Positions 39,918 to 52,821 of a stretch of 64,000 bases of DNA are shown here, piece by piece. The notes under the pieces are model-generated. The model saw only the letters and a program-made list of their open reading frames with translations, had not been told where the DNA came from and did no database searches. A program made the translations under genes and the position numbers. Position 1 is the first letter of the stretch, and each line of letters begins with the position of its first letter. This DNA comes from Rhizobium sp. AAP43 (lineage in GTDB: Bacteria > Pseudomonadota > Alphaproteobacteria > Rhizobiales > Rhizobiaceae), in assembly GCF_001296045.1 (NCBI RefSeq), contig NZ_LJHS01000019.1, positions 124,001 to 188,000 on the forward strand, in the 5' to 3' direction.

Positions 39918-41159
39918 CTACGGCGTTAACGCCTCGAGCGCTGTCGATACTGGCTCAACGCGATGACCGCCTTTTTGAATTGCGGGTGCTTCATACTCGA
40001 CGGCAGTCAACCGATCCCGGCCGGCTTTCTTGGAAACGTAGAGCGCCCTGTCGGCGGCTGCCAGAGCAAGATTGAAATCAAGGTCGCCCTCGGGAAGTAT
40101 GGCCGCCCCAATACTGACGGTCAGATGGAAGTGACGCCCCTCAAAACCAAAGGATTTGCGGCGAACACATTCCAAAAATGTCTCCAGGATCTGAACCCTG
40201 CCATTCGCGATCGACGCGGTCAGGTAGATCCCAAATTCCTCGCCCCCTAGACGGCCGCACTGCGCGCCGACAGGCAATTTCGACAGCAGCTCTTCGGCAA
40301 GCATACGCAGCGCCGCGTCACCAGCTCCGTGGCCGTGGTTGTCGTTGATCTGTTTAAAATGATCGGCATCAATCAACGCCATCACGGCCCCGGCAGCCGA
40401 CCCGCCACTCTTTTGCCGATCGCGGCAAACCGCATTCAGAAATGCTCTGCGATTTTGAAGACCGGTGAGGAAGTCAACTTCGGACGCGCGCTTGTAGTTC
40501 AGCGACATCCGTTCATGGACCATGGAGAAGATTGCCAGGGCGGCAAACAGCGCTTGAATGAAGTACTCGAACAGCAAAGCGCCGTACCAGATGGTCGCAT
40601 GACCATCCTGGATGGTCGGCTGATCGATAGCAATCAAAACCAGACGAACAAGATAGAACAACCCATGCAAGCCGAAAGCAAAAATCGCGAAGCGTCTCGC
40701 GGGTAATGGCTCTGTGGAATGACCTTGATGGACAACGAGAGCGACCATCAAAGAGTAAGCTGCGTAAAGGACCGAAGCGAACAACACCCGCGCCGACAGG
40801 TTGTTTGAAAACTCGGGCCAGAACGCGAACAGCGCCAGCCACACACCTCCGCCGAAGAAGGCGATTGGCACCGCACCTGCCACCCTGCGCTGGTCGAATG
40901 CAAGACAGCCGAGCCATACAAGACCCAATGCCCAAATCGACAGCGAATTGCCCATCCCCAAGCTTAGAAGATCCGGAATGACATCACGCAAAGCCAGCAA
41001 AAACAGACCGATGCATGCTACCCAGAAGCCTGCGGTCCAGCACACAAGTGCTTTGTTCGACCGATCGGACATCCAAAGCAGAGTGAGGAAGATAGACACG
41101 ATCACAAATGCCGCCGAAAGGCAGAGCATAAGACTAGGGATATGAAACAGCCGGTCCAA
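39918..41159 (-). CDS. Membrane diguanylate cyclase (GGDEF)
   Basis: The 413-residue protein has seven or eight N-terminal membrane segments (to about residue 215), then a GGDEF domain with DFLTGLQNRRAF, IDADHFKQINDNHGH and the active-site GGEEF. It should make cyclic di-GMP. The RxxD inhibitory site is not present before GGEEF, so product inhibition through the I-site is not expected. No EAL domain is attached. Confidence 0.92.
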   Translation of the reverse strand: MDRLFHIPSLMLCLSAAFVIVSIFLTLLWMSDRSNKALVCWTAGFWVACIGLFLLALRDVIPDLLSLGMGNSLSIWALGLVWLGCLAFDQRRVAGAVPIAFFGGGVWLALFAFWPEFSNNLSARVLFASVLYAAYSLMVALVVHQGHSTEPLPARRFAIFAFGLHGLFYLVRLVLIAIDQPTIQDGHATIWYGALLFEYFIQALFAALAIFSMVHERMSLNYKRASEVDFLTGLQNRRAFLNAVCRDRQKSGGSAAGAVMALIDADHFKQINDNHGHGAGDAALRMLAEELLSKLPVGAQCGRLGGEEFGIYLTASIANGRVQILETFLECVRRKSFGFEGRHFHLTVSIGAAILPEGDLDFNLALAAADRALYVSKKAGRDRLTAVEYEAPAIQKGGHRVEPVSTALEALTP

Positions 41160-41239
41160 CGAAAGCCCTTGCCTGTGATGCGAAACGTCGAACTCGCCCC
41201 TTCAAATTAAGGGGAAGCATTGGCATCCTTGCCTTCGCC

Positions 41240-41267
41240 AAAAAAGGCTGGCCCGCTAGACCAGCCT
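41240..41267 (-). terminator. Rho-independent terminator of alaS
   Basis: On the minus strand AGGCTGG and CCAGCCT form a 7-bp stem around a 9-base loop, followed by TTTTTTGGCG. It begins 20 bases after the alaS stop. Confidence 0.88.
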
Positions 41268-41287
41268 CCATCTGTCGCAAAAATGCG

Positions 41288-43942
<2,655 letters not shown>

Positions 43943-44033
43943 GTCACGCCCTTCATTCAGGCCAGTTTTCGGCCATTTCGCAAAATCAATGGCTTTTATC
44001 GCCCGTCAGGATCGCTGTCCAGCGGCGCAATGG

Positions 44034-44070
44034 AAAACCGGCCGCGTCTCCCTCGAAACGCGGCCGGTTT
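44034..44070 (-). terminator. Rho-independent terminator of recA
   Basis: AAACCGGCCGCGT and ACGCGGCCGGTTT form a perfect 13-bp stem with a 10-base loop. On the minus strand it ends in TTTTCC. It lies between recA and alaS. Confidence 0.85.
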
Positions 44071-44096
44071 AAGATCAAATCAGAGATCAGGAGATC

Positions 44097-45185
44097 TCAC
44101 GCATCATCAGCACCGTCACCATCATTGGCATCCGGCCCACCATTCTGCAGGAACTTCTCCGCGATCAGGCCGGCATTTTGCCGCAAGGCCATCTCGATTT
44201 CCTGGGCAACGGCCGGATTGTCGCGCAAGAAGAGCTTGGCATTCTCGCGCCCCTGCCCCAACCGTTGACTGTTGTAGGAGAACCAGGCACCCGACTTCTC
44301 GACAATCCCCGCCTTGACACCAAGGTCAACCAGTTCGCCGGTCTTCGACACGCCCTCGCCATACATGATGTCGAATTCGACTTGCTTGAAGGGAGGCGCC
44401 ATCTTGTTTTTCACGACCTTGACGCGGGTCTGGTTGCCGACCACCTCTTCACGATCCTTGACCGCGCCGATACGGCGGATATCGAGGCGCACCGAAGCAT
44501 AGAACTTCAGCGCATTGCCGCCAGTCGTGGTTTCCGGCGAGCCGAACATGACACCGATCTTCATACGGATCTGGTTGATGAAAATCACCATGGTCTTCGA
44601 CTTCGAAATCGAAGCCGTGAGCTTGCGCAGTGCCTGACTCATCAAGCGCGCCTGAAGGCCAGGCAGGCTATCACCCATTTCCCCTTCGATTTCCGCACGC
44701 GGCGTCAGCGCCGCCACCGAGTCGACAACAAGCACGTCAACCGCGCCGGAACGCACCAACGTATCGGTAATTTCAAGCGCCTGCTCACCGGTATCTGGTT
44801 GCGAAATCAGAAGATTTTGCAGGTCAACGCCAAGTTTGCGCGCATAGACCGGATCAAGTGCGTGTTCAGCGTCAACAAACGCGCAAATGCCACCTTTTTT
44901 CTGGGCTTCTGCAATGGTCTGAAGCGCCAGCGTCGTCTTACCCGAGCTTTCAGGCCCGTAAATTTCAATGATACGCCCCTTCGGCAGACCGCCTATGCCG
45001 AGTGCGATATCCAGGCTGAGAGAACCGGTCGAGACCGTCTCGACTTCGACCACACTCTCGTTCGCGCCGAGTTTCATGATCGAGCCCTTGCCGAACGATC
45101 GTTCGATCTGCGAGAGCGCCGCTTCCAATGCCTTGCTTTTATCCACCGATTTGTCCTCTACCAGCCGCAAAGAATTCTGTGCCAT
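44097..45185 (-). CDS. recA: Recombinase RecA
   Basis: DNA strand-exchange protein and LexA co-protease. I chose [15 protein letters not shown] at 45185, with AAGGTGG upstream, giving 362 residues; the longer frame to 45281 is spurious. Walker A is [11 protein letters not shown], Walker [14 protein letters not shown], and loop L2 [14 protein letters not shown]. An SOS box 128 bases upstream of the start indicates damage induction. Confidence 0.98.
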   Translation of the reverse strand: MAQNSLRLVEDKSVDKSKALEAALSQIERSFGKGSIMKLGANESVVEVETVSTGSLSLDIALGIGGLPKGRIIEIYGPESSGKTTLALQTIAEAQKKGGICAFVDAEHALDPVYARKLGVDLQNLLISQPDTGEQALEITDTLVRSGAVDVLVVDSVAALTPRAEIEGEMGDSLPGLQARLMSQALRKLTASISKSKTMVIFINQIRMKIGVMFGSPETTTGGNALKFYASVRLDIRRIGAVKDREEVVGNQTRVKVVKNKMAPPFKQVEFDIMYGEGVSKTGELVDLGVKAGIVEKSGAWFSYNSQRLGQGRENAKLFLRDNPAVAQEIEMALRQNAGLIAEKFLQNGGPDANDGDGADDA

Positions 45186-45312
45186 TCGATCCACCTTTAG
45201 GTTATTGAAGCCGCATAGGCAATGAAGCCGCCGATGGACAATATGTACACTTTTTGTTCTCATTTTGCAAGAGCCACTCAAGCCTCTGGAATTAATGAAC
45301 TTTCCGTCTCGC

Positions 45313-45327
45313 GTTCGAACTTTGTTC
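45313..45327. promoter_or_regulatory. LexA (SOS) box, GTTC-N7-GTTC
   Basis: The direct repeat GTTC, seven bases (GAACTTT), GTTC is the alphaproteobacterial LexA operator. Read on the minus strand it is GAAC-N7-GAAC. It lies in the 241-base space between recA and the divergent psuK-like gene, 128 bases from recA and 99 bases from psuK. Confidence 0.85.
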
Positions 45328-45426
45328 CAGGCAAAAGACGAGGGGTAAGGACCTGGCAGCCTACCGACGCGACGAAACGCTGCGGCACTGCCCGATTCGC
45401 TCTTCAGCCAGGCTTTGGGGGCTCAG

Positions 45427-46371
45427 ATGAACCTTGATCTCCTGGCCATCGGCGGGGCCCATATCGACCGGCGCGGGCGCATCTTCGGGGAGACAAAACC
45501 GGGGGCAAGCAATCCCGGCAAATGGTTCGAGGAGGTTGGCGGCGGCGTCTTCAATGCCGCATCGAACCTGTCGAGACTTGGCCGAAACGTCCGATTGATC
45601 GCTCCGCGTGGCGGCGATGCGGCCGGTTCGCAGGTGTCCGAGGCCGCCGAGAGAGCAGGGCTGGACGACCAGCCGGTAATGTTTCTCGACCGTGCCACCC
45701 CGAGTTATACCGCGATCCTGGAACGAGACGGCAATCTTGTGATCGCATTGGCCGACATGGCGCTCTACGACGCCTTTGTCGCACGAAGGTTGCGGGCGCG
45801 CAGCATGCGTGACAGCCTCGATGACGCGAATTATGTGCTCTGCGACGCCAATCTTCCGGCCGACACACTGTCTGCGCTATCGAAAGACTGCGCAGCCCGC
45901 GGACGACCACTCGCGGCTATCGCGATTTCCCCCGCCAAGGTGATGAAGCTGCATGGCGCTGTCGCTCATCTCGACCACCTCTTCATGAACAGCGCCGAGG
46001 CGGAAGCAATTGCCGGCGAACGCGCCAGAACACCAGAGGATTGGCCTCGCCTCCTCAAATCTTGCGGACTGCGCGGCGGAACAGTGACGAATGGGAGCGG
46101 TCCAGCCGTCGCCTTTGCCGGCAATCAGGTTGCTGTGATCGAGCCGACAGCACTGTCCGAAGTTGCGGATGTCACGGGTGCCGGTGACGCCTTCGCATCC
46201 GGATTTCTCGATGCGCTTATGTCCGGCGCCGACCTCGCGGAGCGTCTTCGCCGCGCCGTCGCCTGCGCCGCGATCACGCTTCGAACCGCGCGGGCTACGG
46301 ATGAAAACCTGTCGCAGGTGCAGCTCGACACGCAAATGGCCCTTGTCCCGCACGCCCGTTTCCTGCCATGA
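45427..46371 (+). CDS. psuK: PfkB-family kinase, probable pseudouridine kinase
   Basis: Ribokinase-type sugar kinase, likely phosphorylating pseudouridine to the 5'-phosphate. I chose the ATG at 45427 (MNLDLLAIGGAHIDRRG), with GGGGG 5 bases upstream. The 314 residues have the N-terminal GGGVFNAASNLSRLG and the C-terminal DVTGAGDAFASGF catalytic-base loop. The assignment to pseudouridine rests mainly on the adjacent psuG, 29 bases downstream. Confidence 0.85.
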   Translation: MNLDLLAIGGAHIDRRGRIFGETKPGASNPGKWFEEVGGGVFNAASNLSRLGRNVRLIAPRGGDAAGSQVSEAAERAGLDDQPVMFLDRATPSYTAILERDGNLVIALADMALYDAFVARRLRARSMRDSLDDANYVLCDANLPADTLSALSKDCAARGRPLAAIAISPAKVMKLHGAVAHLDHLFMNSAEAEAIAGERARTPEDWPRLLKSCGLRGGTVTNGSGPAVAFAGNQVAVIEPTALSEVADVTGAGDAFASGFLDALMSGADLAERLRRAVACAAITLRTARATDENLSQVQLDTQMALVPHARFLP

Positions 46372-46400
46372 GGGCATGATCTACCAAAGAGAGTTCCGTC

Positions 46401-47327
46401 ATGACACGTCCCGTCTCCCCGCTCCTGCCGATCACCTATTCGAGCGAAGTCAGCGCCGCAAAGCAGCGCGGCGCGCCAATCGTCGCGCTTGAGTCGACCA
46501 TCATCACCCATGGCATGCCCTATCCCGGCAATATCGAAATGGCCCGGAGTGTCGAGGACATCATTCGCCAACAGGGCGCTGTCCCCGCGACGATCGCAGT
46601 GATCAAGGGCATGCTGCATATCGGGCTTGAGCCGCAGGAACTCGAGACCCTGGCCCAACTCGACAATGTCATGAAAGTTTCCCGCGCCGATCTTGCCTTT
46701 GCTATCGCCGAGCGTCGCCATGGCGCAACCACGGTGGCTGCAACGATGATTGCAGCCTCGCGCGCCGGCATCAAGGTGTTCGCAACGGGTGGCATCGGCG
46801 GCGTGCATCGCGGTGCCGAAGAGAGCTTTGACATCTCGGCCGACCTGGAAGAGCTGGCCTGCACCGGCGTCATCGTGGTCTGCGCTGGCGCCAAGGCGAT
46901 TCTTGATGTGCCGAAAACGCTGGAAGTCCTGGAAACACGCGGCGTACCGGTTGTAACCTATGACTCGGAAGAGTTTCCGGCATTCTGGTCCCGCGCATCC
47001 GGTCTGCGCAGCCCCTTGAGCCTGCCGAGCCCGGCTGCGATCGCCAACTTCCAGAAGACGCGCGATCAGCTTGGCATTGATGGCGGCATGCTGATCGCCA
47101 ATCCGGTACCGGAAGCCGACGAGATCCCGCGCGAAGAGATGGAAATCTATATTGGCCGGGCACTCGCCAATGCCGAGCGTGACGAGATCACTGGTAAGGC
47201 CGTGACCCCTTATCTGCTCGATAATATCTTCCATTTGACGGGTGGCCGCAGCCTGAAGACCAATATTGCCCTCGTTGAAAACAATGCCCGCCTCGCAGCT
47301 GAGATTGCCGTGGCCATGGGCAGCTGA
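46401..47327 (+). CDS. psuG: Pseudouridine-5'-phosphate glycosidase
   Basis: Mn-dependent enzyme cleaving the C-C bond of pseudouridine 5'-phosphate into uracil and ribose 5-phosphate. The 308 residues contain VALESTIITHGMPYP, TVAATMIAASRAGIKVFATGGIGGVHRGA and the family's conserved CAGAKAILDVPKTLE. It forms an operon with psuK for recycling RNA-derived pseudouridine. Confidence 0.95.
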   Translation: MTRPVSPLLPITYSSEVSAAKQRGAPIVALESTIITHGMPYPGNIEMARSVEDIIRQQGAVPATIAVIKGMLHIGLEPQELETLAQLDNVMKVSRADLAFAIAERRHGATTVAATMIAASRAGIKVFATGGIGGVHRGAEESFDISADLEELACTGVIVVCAGAKAILDVPKTLEVLETRGVPVVTYDSEEFPAFWSRASGLRSPLSLPSPAAIANFQKTRDQLGIDGGMLIANPVPEADEIPREEMEIYIGRALANAERDEITGKAVTPYLLDNIFHLTGGRSLKTNIALVENNARLAAEIAVAMGS

Positions 47328-47355
47328 ACGGGCTTAAGATCAAGGTCGACCGATT

Positions 47356-47393
47356 AAAAGAAAACCGCCAGCTCACGCTGGCGGTTTTCTTTT
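47356..47393. terminator. Bidirectional terminator, psuG / cckA
   Basis: A perfect 17-bp stem (AAAAGAAAACCGCCAGC / GCTGGCGGTTTTCTTTT) with a TCAC loop. A- and T-runs on both sides allow termination in both directions between the convergent genes. Confidence 0.95.
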
Positions 47394-47422
47394 ATGCACA
47401 ACACGACATCCTGTCGCTTGCG

Positions 47423-50047
47423 TCAGGTTTCGCCATCGAGCATTTCGCGGACCGCAACCGCCAACTGCTTGAGCGAGAAGGGTTTGGGAAGGAAACCAAA
47501 CTTGGCATCGGCCGGGAGGTTGCGCGCAAAAGCGTCCTCAGCATAGCCCGATACAAAGATGAACTTCAGGTCTGGATAGCTCTTGCGCAGTTCTGTCAGA
47601 AGCGTTGGGCCGTCCATCTCTGGCATGACAACGTCCGAAACGACAATATCCACCTGACCATTCAGCTCATCCATAATGTCGAGCGCCTCGACGCCGGAGC
47701 CCGCCTCGTGCACCGTATAGCCACGCGTCTCGAGCATGCGCTTGCCGCCGCGGCGGACAGCTTCCTCGTCCTCGACAAGCAAGACCACGGCGGACTTGCC
47801 GGTCAGGTCTTTCTGTTCGGCCGCCGCGCCATTTTCGGAAGGTGGCACGACTGTAATCGTGTCTCCATCGATGACGGCAGTTGCCTGCCCGGTCTCGTTG
47901 ACAGGCTGAACGTCAGGAATATGACGCGGCAGGAAGATCCTAAACGCAGTACCCTTGCCGACTTCGGACTCCGGATAGATGTAGCCGCCAGACTGTTTGA
48001 CGATGCCATAGACCATGGCAAGTCCAAGTCCGGTGCCCTTGCCCACTTCCTTTGTGGTAAAGAATGGCTCGAAGATCTTGTCCATGATCTCGGGCGCAAT
48101 GCCCGTTCCCGTATCGGCAACCTCGATCAGCACCATGTCTTCGGCCGGCAGTCCGCGATAATTGAAGGCCTCCGCCTCCGCAGCGGAAATGTTGCGCGTC
48201 GAAACCGTCAGAGCACCGCCTTGCGGCATGGCATCTCGCGCATTGACGCAGAGATTGATCAGTACCTGCTCGAACTGTGACAGATCGGTTTTCACCGGCC
48301 AGAGGTCACGTCCATATTCGACCTTCAGCTTGACATTGGTGCCCGAAATCAAACGATCGACCAACATGCGCAGATCGCCGATGACGTCGGTCAGATTCAA
48401 GACCGATGGCCGCATCGTCTGCTTGCGCGAGAAGGCCAGCAACTGGCGCACCAGAACGGCGGCACGGTTGGCATTGCGTTTGATTTCCATCAGATCGGCA
48501 AAGCTCGCGTCCGATGGCCGTGCCTGCAGGAGCAGGTGATCGGACGACAGAAGGATGGCCGTCAGCACGTTGTTGAAGTCATGTGCAATGCCGCCCGCAA
48601 GTGTGCCCACCGCATTCATCTTCTGCGTCTGCGCCATTTGCGCCTCAAGCGCCTTCTGGTCGGTGACGTCGACGGCATAGACGATGGCCGCCTCTTCGGG
48701 CGCCTCGTCGCTCTGGTCGATCACAGCATTGACGTAAAAACGGAAATTGCGCGCGTCATTGCTTGGGTGACGGCTGTCGATTGGCGAAATATCGACCTGC
48801 CGGTCCTTTGCCGAGGCCAGTGCACGGCGAAACTCCTCGCGTTCGCTCTCATGCAGCACGACCTCGATCCGCTCCTGGCGGTCGATTTCGTCGCGAGAAA
48901 TGATGTCGGAGAACAGCTTCATGAACGGCGCATTGGTGCGCAGGATGCGGCCTTCGCCGTCCACGGAAGCAATCGCCATCGGCGTATTGTTGAAGAAACG
49001 GGTAAACCGCATAGATGCGACCGAATCCGACTGATCGGAGCCATCGCCCTGCTGGCGGGACAATACGATCGAGCGGCTTTCGCCCGGCGCACCGTCACGG
49101 GCGGCCCGAACCCGGTGGACAAGGCGCACGGGCAGGCTCTGACCGTTGGTACGGCGCAGATCGAGATCCAGCGTTTCAGTGCGTGACTGGCCGGGCTCCG
49201 CCTGAACCGAATCGATCAGCGCCATGCCCTCACCCGCCACGAGGTCGGAAATCGAGAGAGAGCCAGGATTGAACTGCGTCAGGTCTACGCCCAGCCATTC
49301 TGCAAGCGTCGCGTTCAGATAGTAGATCTCACCCTTGCGACCGGCAGAGAAGAAGCCGGCAGGCGCATGATCGAGATAGTCGATCGCGTGCTGCAATTCC
49401 TTAAAGAACCGCTCCTGATCGTCCCGCTCTATCGTGATGTCGGACAATTGCCAGACATGCAGGCCTTTGCCCCGTCCCTCACCAGGCAGGAGCCTTGCCT
49501 TGAGACGATACCAGTGTGCGCCAGAGCCATTGGCCGTCTGGCTGCCAAGCGGCTTCAACAGCCGAAATTCCTCGTAGGTTTCGCGCCCTTCGCGCAAACC
49601 ATTGGTCAATCGATACAAGGCCTCGCTGGATTCGCGGTGACGCGACAATAAAGCTTCCAGCGTCTGGACGTCCGTGGCCTTCTGTGCGCCGGTCATCGCG
49701 CCATAGGCGGTATTGGCATAGACGATACGGCCCTGCTCGTCGGTGATCAGCGTGCCTTCCGGCTGGCTCGCAAGAAACCGTCTCGACAAGCTGTCGCCCT
49801 GCGGCTGCGGCATGACTTCGACAAAACCGATCACGGCGGAAACGATGAAGAAAATCCCCATCATCGCCAACACGCCAAGGATTCCGAGAAAGAGTTCGTT
49901 GTCCAGTTGCTCGCGGAAGAACACGAAGGCAGCCGAAGCGGCGATCAGCACCAGCGCCAGGACGAGAATGCGCAATGCCGTACCGGCACCGCCGCGGCGC
50001 TCGACCAGGGCGCCCTCTCCGTCGCGGTCCGTCTGTTGTCGTGTCAT
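47423..50047 (-). CDS. cckA: Cell-cycle hybrid histidine kinase CckA
   Basis: Membrane hybrid kinase that feeds phosphate through ChpT to CtrA and CpdR. I chose [16 protein letters not shown] at 50047 (AGAGG upstream); the longer frame begins at 50086. The 874 residues have two membrane spans (about 25-80), PAS domains, the H-box [19 protein letters not shown], ATPase motifs [10 protein letters not shown] and [15 protein letters not shown], and a C-terminal receiver with the acceptor Asp in [12 protein letters not shown]. Confidence 0.96.
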   Translation of the reverse strand: MTRQQTDRDGEGALVERRGGAGTALRILVLALVLIAASAAFVFFREQLDNELFLGILGVLAMMGIFFIVSAVIGFVEVMPQPQGDSLSRRFLASQPEGTLITDEQGRIVYANTAYGAMTGAQKATDVQTLEALLSRHRESSEALYRLTNGLREGRETYEEFRLLKPLGSQTANGSGAHWYRLKARLLPGEGRGKGLHVWQLSDITIERDDQERFFKELQHAIDYLDHAPAGFFSAGRKGEIYYLNATLAEWLGVDLTQFNPGSLSISDLVAGEGMALIDSVQAEPGQSRTETLDLDLRRTNGQSLPVRLVHRVRAARDGAPGESRSIVLSRQQGDGSDQSDSVASMRFTRFFNNTPMAIASVDGEGRILRTNAPFMKLFSDIISRDEIDRQERIEVVLHESEREEFRRALASAKDRQVDISPIDSRHPSNDARNFRFYVNAVIDQSDEAPEEAAIVYAVDVTDQKALEAQMAQTQKMNAVGTLAGGIAHDFNNVLTAILLSSDHLLLQARPSDASFADLMEIKRNANRAAVLVRQLLAFSRKQTMRPSVLNLTDVIGDLRMLVDRLISGTNVKLKVEYGRDLWPVKTDLSQFEQVLINLCVNARDAMPQGGALTVSTRNISAAEAEAFNYRGLPAEDMVLIEVADTGTGIAPEIMDKIFEPFFTTKEVGKGTGLGLAMVYGIVKQSGGYIYPESEVGKGTAFRIFLPRHIPDVQPVNETGQATAVIDGDTITVVPPSENGAAAEQKDLTGKSAVVLLVEDEEAVRRGGKRMLETRGYTVHEAGSGVEALDIMDELNGQVDIVVSDVVMPEMDGPTLLTELRKSYPDLKFIFVSGYAEDAFARNLPADAKFGFLPKPFSLKQLAVAVREMLDGET

Positions 50048-50303
50048 CAATGCCTCTCGCTCATCACGCGCCCCCGTCAACGTCAACGAGAATCGTGCAG
50101 CTTCTGTTTATCAACTTGGCTTGCCTGCAAAAAGCAAAGAAAGGGTTCAAGACCCGCCTTGAGCGGCCTATCCCACAGGAATGCCGCAATCAGTGGCCAT
50201 TCTCTCTCATTTGATCGCTGGTATCGGCTGCGCGCACCCCTGAGCGCCGATTGCGCATTGGAACATCTTCTGCCAGAAAAGCCAGCAATAGGGAGCGTAT
50301 CAT

Positions 50304-52022
50304 ATGGTTGACGAACTGATTTCGGCTTACGGCGATAATTTCATGGTCGCTGCCTTGGGGGTCGCTCTCGGGCTCCTCTGCCTCTTCATCGTCTTGTGGT
50401 TACTGCGCAACCGAGCGCCCTCGCCCTTTGTGCGCGGCGGAAGAAACCGGCAGCCGCGGCTACAGGTTCTCGATGCCGCCGCCGTCGACACGCGCCGCCG
50501 CATCGTCCTCATCCGCCGCGACAATGTCGAGCACCTCGTGATGATCGGCGGTCCGACGGATATCGTCATCGAGAGTGGCATCGGCGATGACCGCGCCTAT
50601 TTGTCAACCGTGGCAGTTCAGGCAAGCGAGCGCGAGACGATTCCGGCCAAGAGCGTTGCAGAGCCCGTTTTGGTGGCGCCGACCGAGCGTCCGTTACCTG
50701 TCATGCCCGCCATCGCCGAGACCACGCCGAAGGCTGAGGCCGACCCCGCACCCAACGCTTCCCCGACGCCTGAGATGCTCCAGCCACCGATCCAGGTCGA
50801 ACGTCGCGGACAACCGGCTGCGCCGGCAATGCGCGCGCCAGACGTTACGCCGCAATCCGCGCCCATGTTCGCATCCACGGAGGCACCCCGGCAAGTTCGA
50901 ATGGAAACCCCAGTGGCCGCTCCAGTCGTCGCAAAAGCGATGACCAAACCTGTGGAGCCGAGCCCCACTCCCGCGGTCGACGTCGGTACACTGCGTGCGG
51001 AGGAACGCACGCCACGCAGCACGTCTCAGCCAACCAACTTCGCAAGCGAACAGCTTGTCCCTCCGGTTACGGCAACAGCCGCGCAGGCGGATATCGCTCC
51101 GCTTGCTGCCGCCTTCAGCGCGGCAACCGCCACGGCTGGACCGGTGATGGCAATGGCAACCACGTTGCCAGAGAAGGTGGAACCCGTAGCAACGATCGCG
51201 CCACCAATGGCACCGATCATGCCTGCGGCGCAGATCCCGACATTCTCCACGTCGGCCACCTCCCATCCGCGGGCAGAAATCGCGATCAATGCGCGAGATG
51301 ATCGCGCTGGAACCATCGATCAGGCAGCCATCCCAGACATTCGGCCAGAGATCTCGGCCACTGAGGAAACCGCACCACAGATCGAGGCACCTCAGGCACC
51401 ATCGTCGCTCCGCGAACCGGTTTTCAGCCTCGACCATTCGGTCGAGCCTGAATTTGCAGCACCAGTCGTGACCGTGGAACCTGTTTCGGACGAACGCGAC
51501 GAACTGGAACACCTGTCAGCAGCGAGGCCGTTGCCACAGCGCACAGAGCCGACCTTGGAGAGCGCACCGCTCAAGACCGAAATCCCGGATGTCGAGGCAG
51601 TGCTCGAAGCCGCCCGGCAAAAGGTTTTGGCACCGGAACCCCGTCGCGAACCACGTCCTTTCGAAGCCGAACGTTTCACGAGCAAAACCGTAACGCCATT
51701 CGCGGCAGCCGCCGCCGAAGAGCCAAAACGCGACATCAGCGAATTCGAGCGCGTGCTTGAAGAGGAGATGGCCCTGCATCTTGCCGCCAGCCCCACGCCG
51801 GGCCCTGCGGCCGCTGGTCCAAGACCCGCCGTCTCGCAGGTTGTGCCTGACGTTCTGACTGAAACGCCACGCCTGCCTATGGACCTCATTCTTGGCGAGC
51901 GCCGGCAGAATGCTGTGGATGACTCAAAGCTGACACCCGATGCGGAAAGCGCCAACGAACCCAGCCTGCAAAACGAAATAGCCCGTATCTTCGGAGAGAT
52001 GTCGGCGAGCCGCAATCCGTAA
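50304..52022 (+). CDS. FliO-like membrane protein with long Pro/Ala-rich tail
   Basis: The 572-residue protein has an N-terminal membrane span (about 14-34) and a FliO-type core (RLQVLDAAAVDTRRRIVLIRR, IGGPTDIVIESGI). FliO itself is usually about 100-150 residues. The remaining 450 residues are low-complexity, rich in Pro, Ala, Thr and Glu, with a short acidic C-terminal helix. No other flagellar gene is near. A role in the flagellar export gate is possible, but its site between cckA and dksA argues that it may act elsewhere. Confidence 0.8.
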   Translation: MVDELISAYGDNFMVAALGVALGLLCLFIVLWLLRNRAPSPFVRGGRNRQPRLQVLDAAAVDTRRRIVLIRRDNVEHLVMIGGPTDIVIESGIGDDRAYLSTVAVQASERETIPAKSVAEPVLVAPTERPLPVMPAIAETTPKAEADPAPNASPTPEMLQPPIQVERRGQPAAPAMRAPDVTPQSAPMFASTEAPRQVRMETPVAAPVVAKAMTKPVEPSPTPAVDVGTLRAEERTPRSTSQPTNFASEQLVPPVTATAAQADIAPLAAAFSAATATAGPVMAMATTLPEKVEPVATIAPPMAPIMPAAQIPTFSTSATSHPRAEIAINARDDRAGTIDQAAIPDIRPEISATEETAPQIEAPQAPSSLREPVFSLDHSVEPEFAAPVVTVEPVSDERDELEHLSAARPLPQRTEPTLESAPLKTEIPDVEAVLEAARQKVLAPEPRREPRPFEAERFTSKTVTPFAAAAAEEPKRDISEFERVLEEEMALHLAASPTPGPAAAGPRPAVSQVVPDVLTETPRLPMDLILGERRQNAVDDSKLTPDAESANEPSLQNEIARIFGEMSASRNP

Positions 52023-52050
52023 GTCAGGATCAATACTCGACCCAAACGAC

Positions 52051-52078
52051 AATCGGCCCGCCTTGCGGCTGGCCGATT
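52051..52078. terminator. Hairpin between convergent FliO-like gene and dksA
   Basis: AATCGGCC and GGCCGATT form an outer 8-bp stem; GCC and GGC pair inside it around TTGC. No long T-run follows on either strand, so it is a weak terminator candidate. Confidence 0.45.
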
Positions 52079-52147
52079 GAAAACAAGGCAGTGAAATTGA
52101 CGAGATCGCCGAGACCTCGACAATTTCAGCCCCCCTTTGTCCAGAGA

Positions 52148-52567
52148 TCATTCGTCGCGATAGACTTTTTCGCGCCGTTCATGACGCTCTTGCGCCTCTA
52201 TCGACAAGGTGGCGATTGGACGAGCATCAAGCCGCTTCAATCCGATCGGCTCGCCGGTTTCCTCGCAATAGCCATAGGTGCCATCGTCGATGCGCTGAAG
52301 CGCCGCGTCGATTTTGGAGATCAATTTGCGCTGCCGGTCACGGGCGCGCAATTCGATGGCACGGTCTGTTTCGGAGGAAGCCCGATCGGCGAGATCAGGA
52401 TGATTTGCGCTTTCTTCGGCCAGGTGATCGAGTGTCTCCCGCGCTTCGCGGAGGATCTCATTCTTCCAGGCGACGAGCTTGGCTCTGAAGTAGGCACGCT
52501 GGCTAACATTCATGAACTCGTCGTCTTCCGACAGAACGTAGCTGCTAAGATCGATCTTCTCACTCAA
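52148..52567 (-). CDS. dksA: RNA-polymerase-binding protein DksA (zinc finger degenerate)
   Basis: Secondary-channel RNA polymerase regulator acting with ppGpp. A TTG at 52567 (reading MSEKIDLSSYVLSEDDE) has CAGGAG 7 bases upstream and gives the usual 139 residues. The ATG at 52588 has no ribosome site. The coiled coil carries the tip residues in DLADRASSETDRA. The zinc region CEETGEPIG...LSIEAQE keeps only the first of the four canonical cysteines, so it should fold without zinc. Confidence 0.93.
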   Translation of the reverse strand: MSEKIDLSSYVLSEDDEFMNVSQRAYFRAKLVAWKNEILREARETLDHLAEESANHPDLADRASSETDRAIELRARDRQRKLISKIDAALQRIDDGTYGYCEETGEPIGLKRLDARPIATLSIEAQERHERREKVYRDE

Positions 52568-52821
52568 CGCGATTCTCCTGAAGAACATCTCACTGGGCGG
52601 GTGTATATCCTTTCATTGCAAGCGGTTCAAGCCTTGCAAGCATTGAAGACACCTTTTTAAGTCTGTCACAATTTTCAGCTAAACTGCTATTTTTTAAGCA
52701 TTAATTTTTGAGAACTGGTCGACACCAGAGACTTCCCCTTACGCAAGCCACTGTTGCTGCCCAACCAGCGGACAGTTGACGCGGAGGGGCGTAAGCAGCT
52801 AGGTCAGAGCTCGTTGATCTC

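Noticed and set aside
45186-45281. Longer N-terminus of RecA
   Set aside because: The added 32 residues are not RecA-like, and the ATG at 45185 has an AAGGTGG site and begins with the conserved [10 protein letters not shown].
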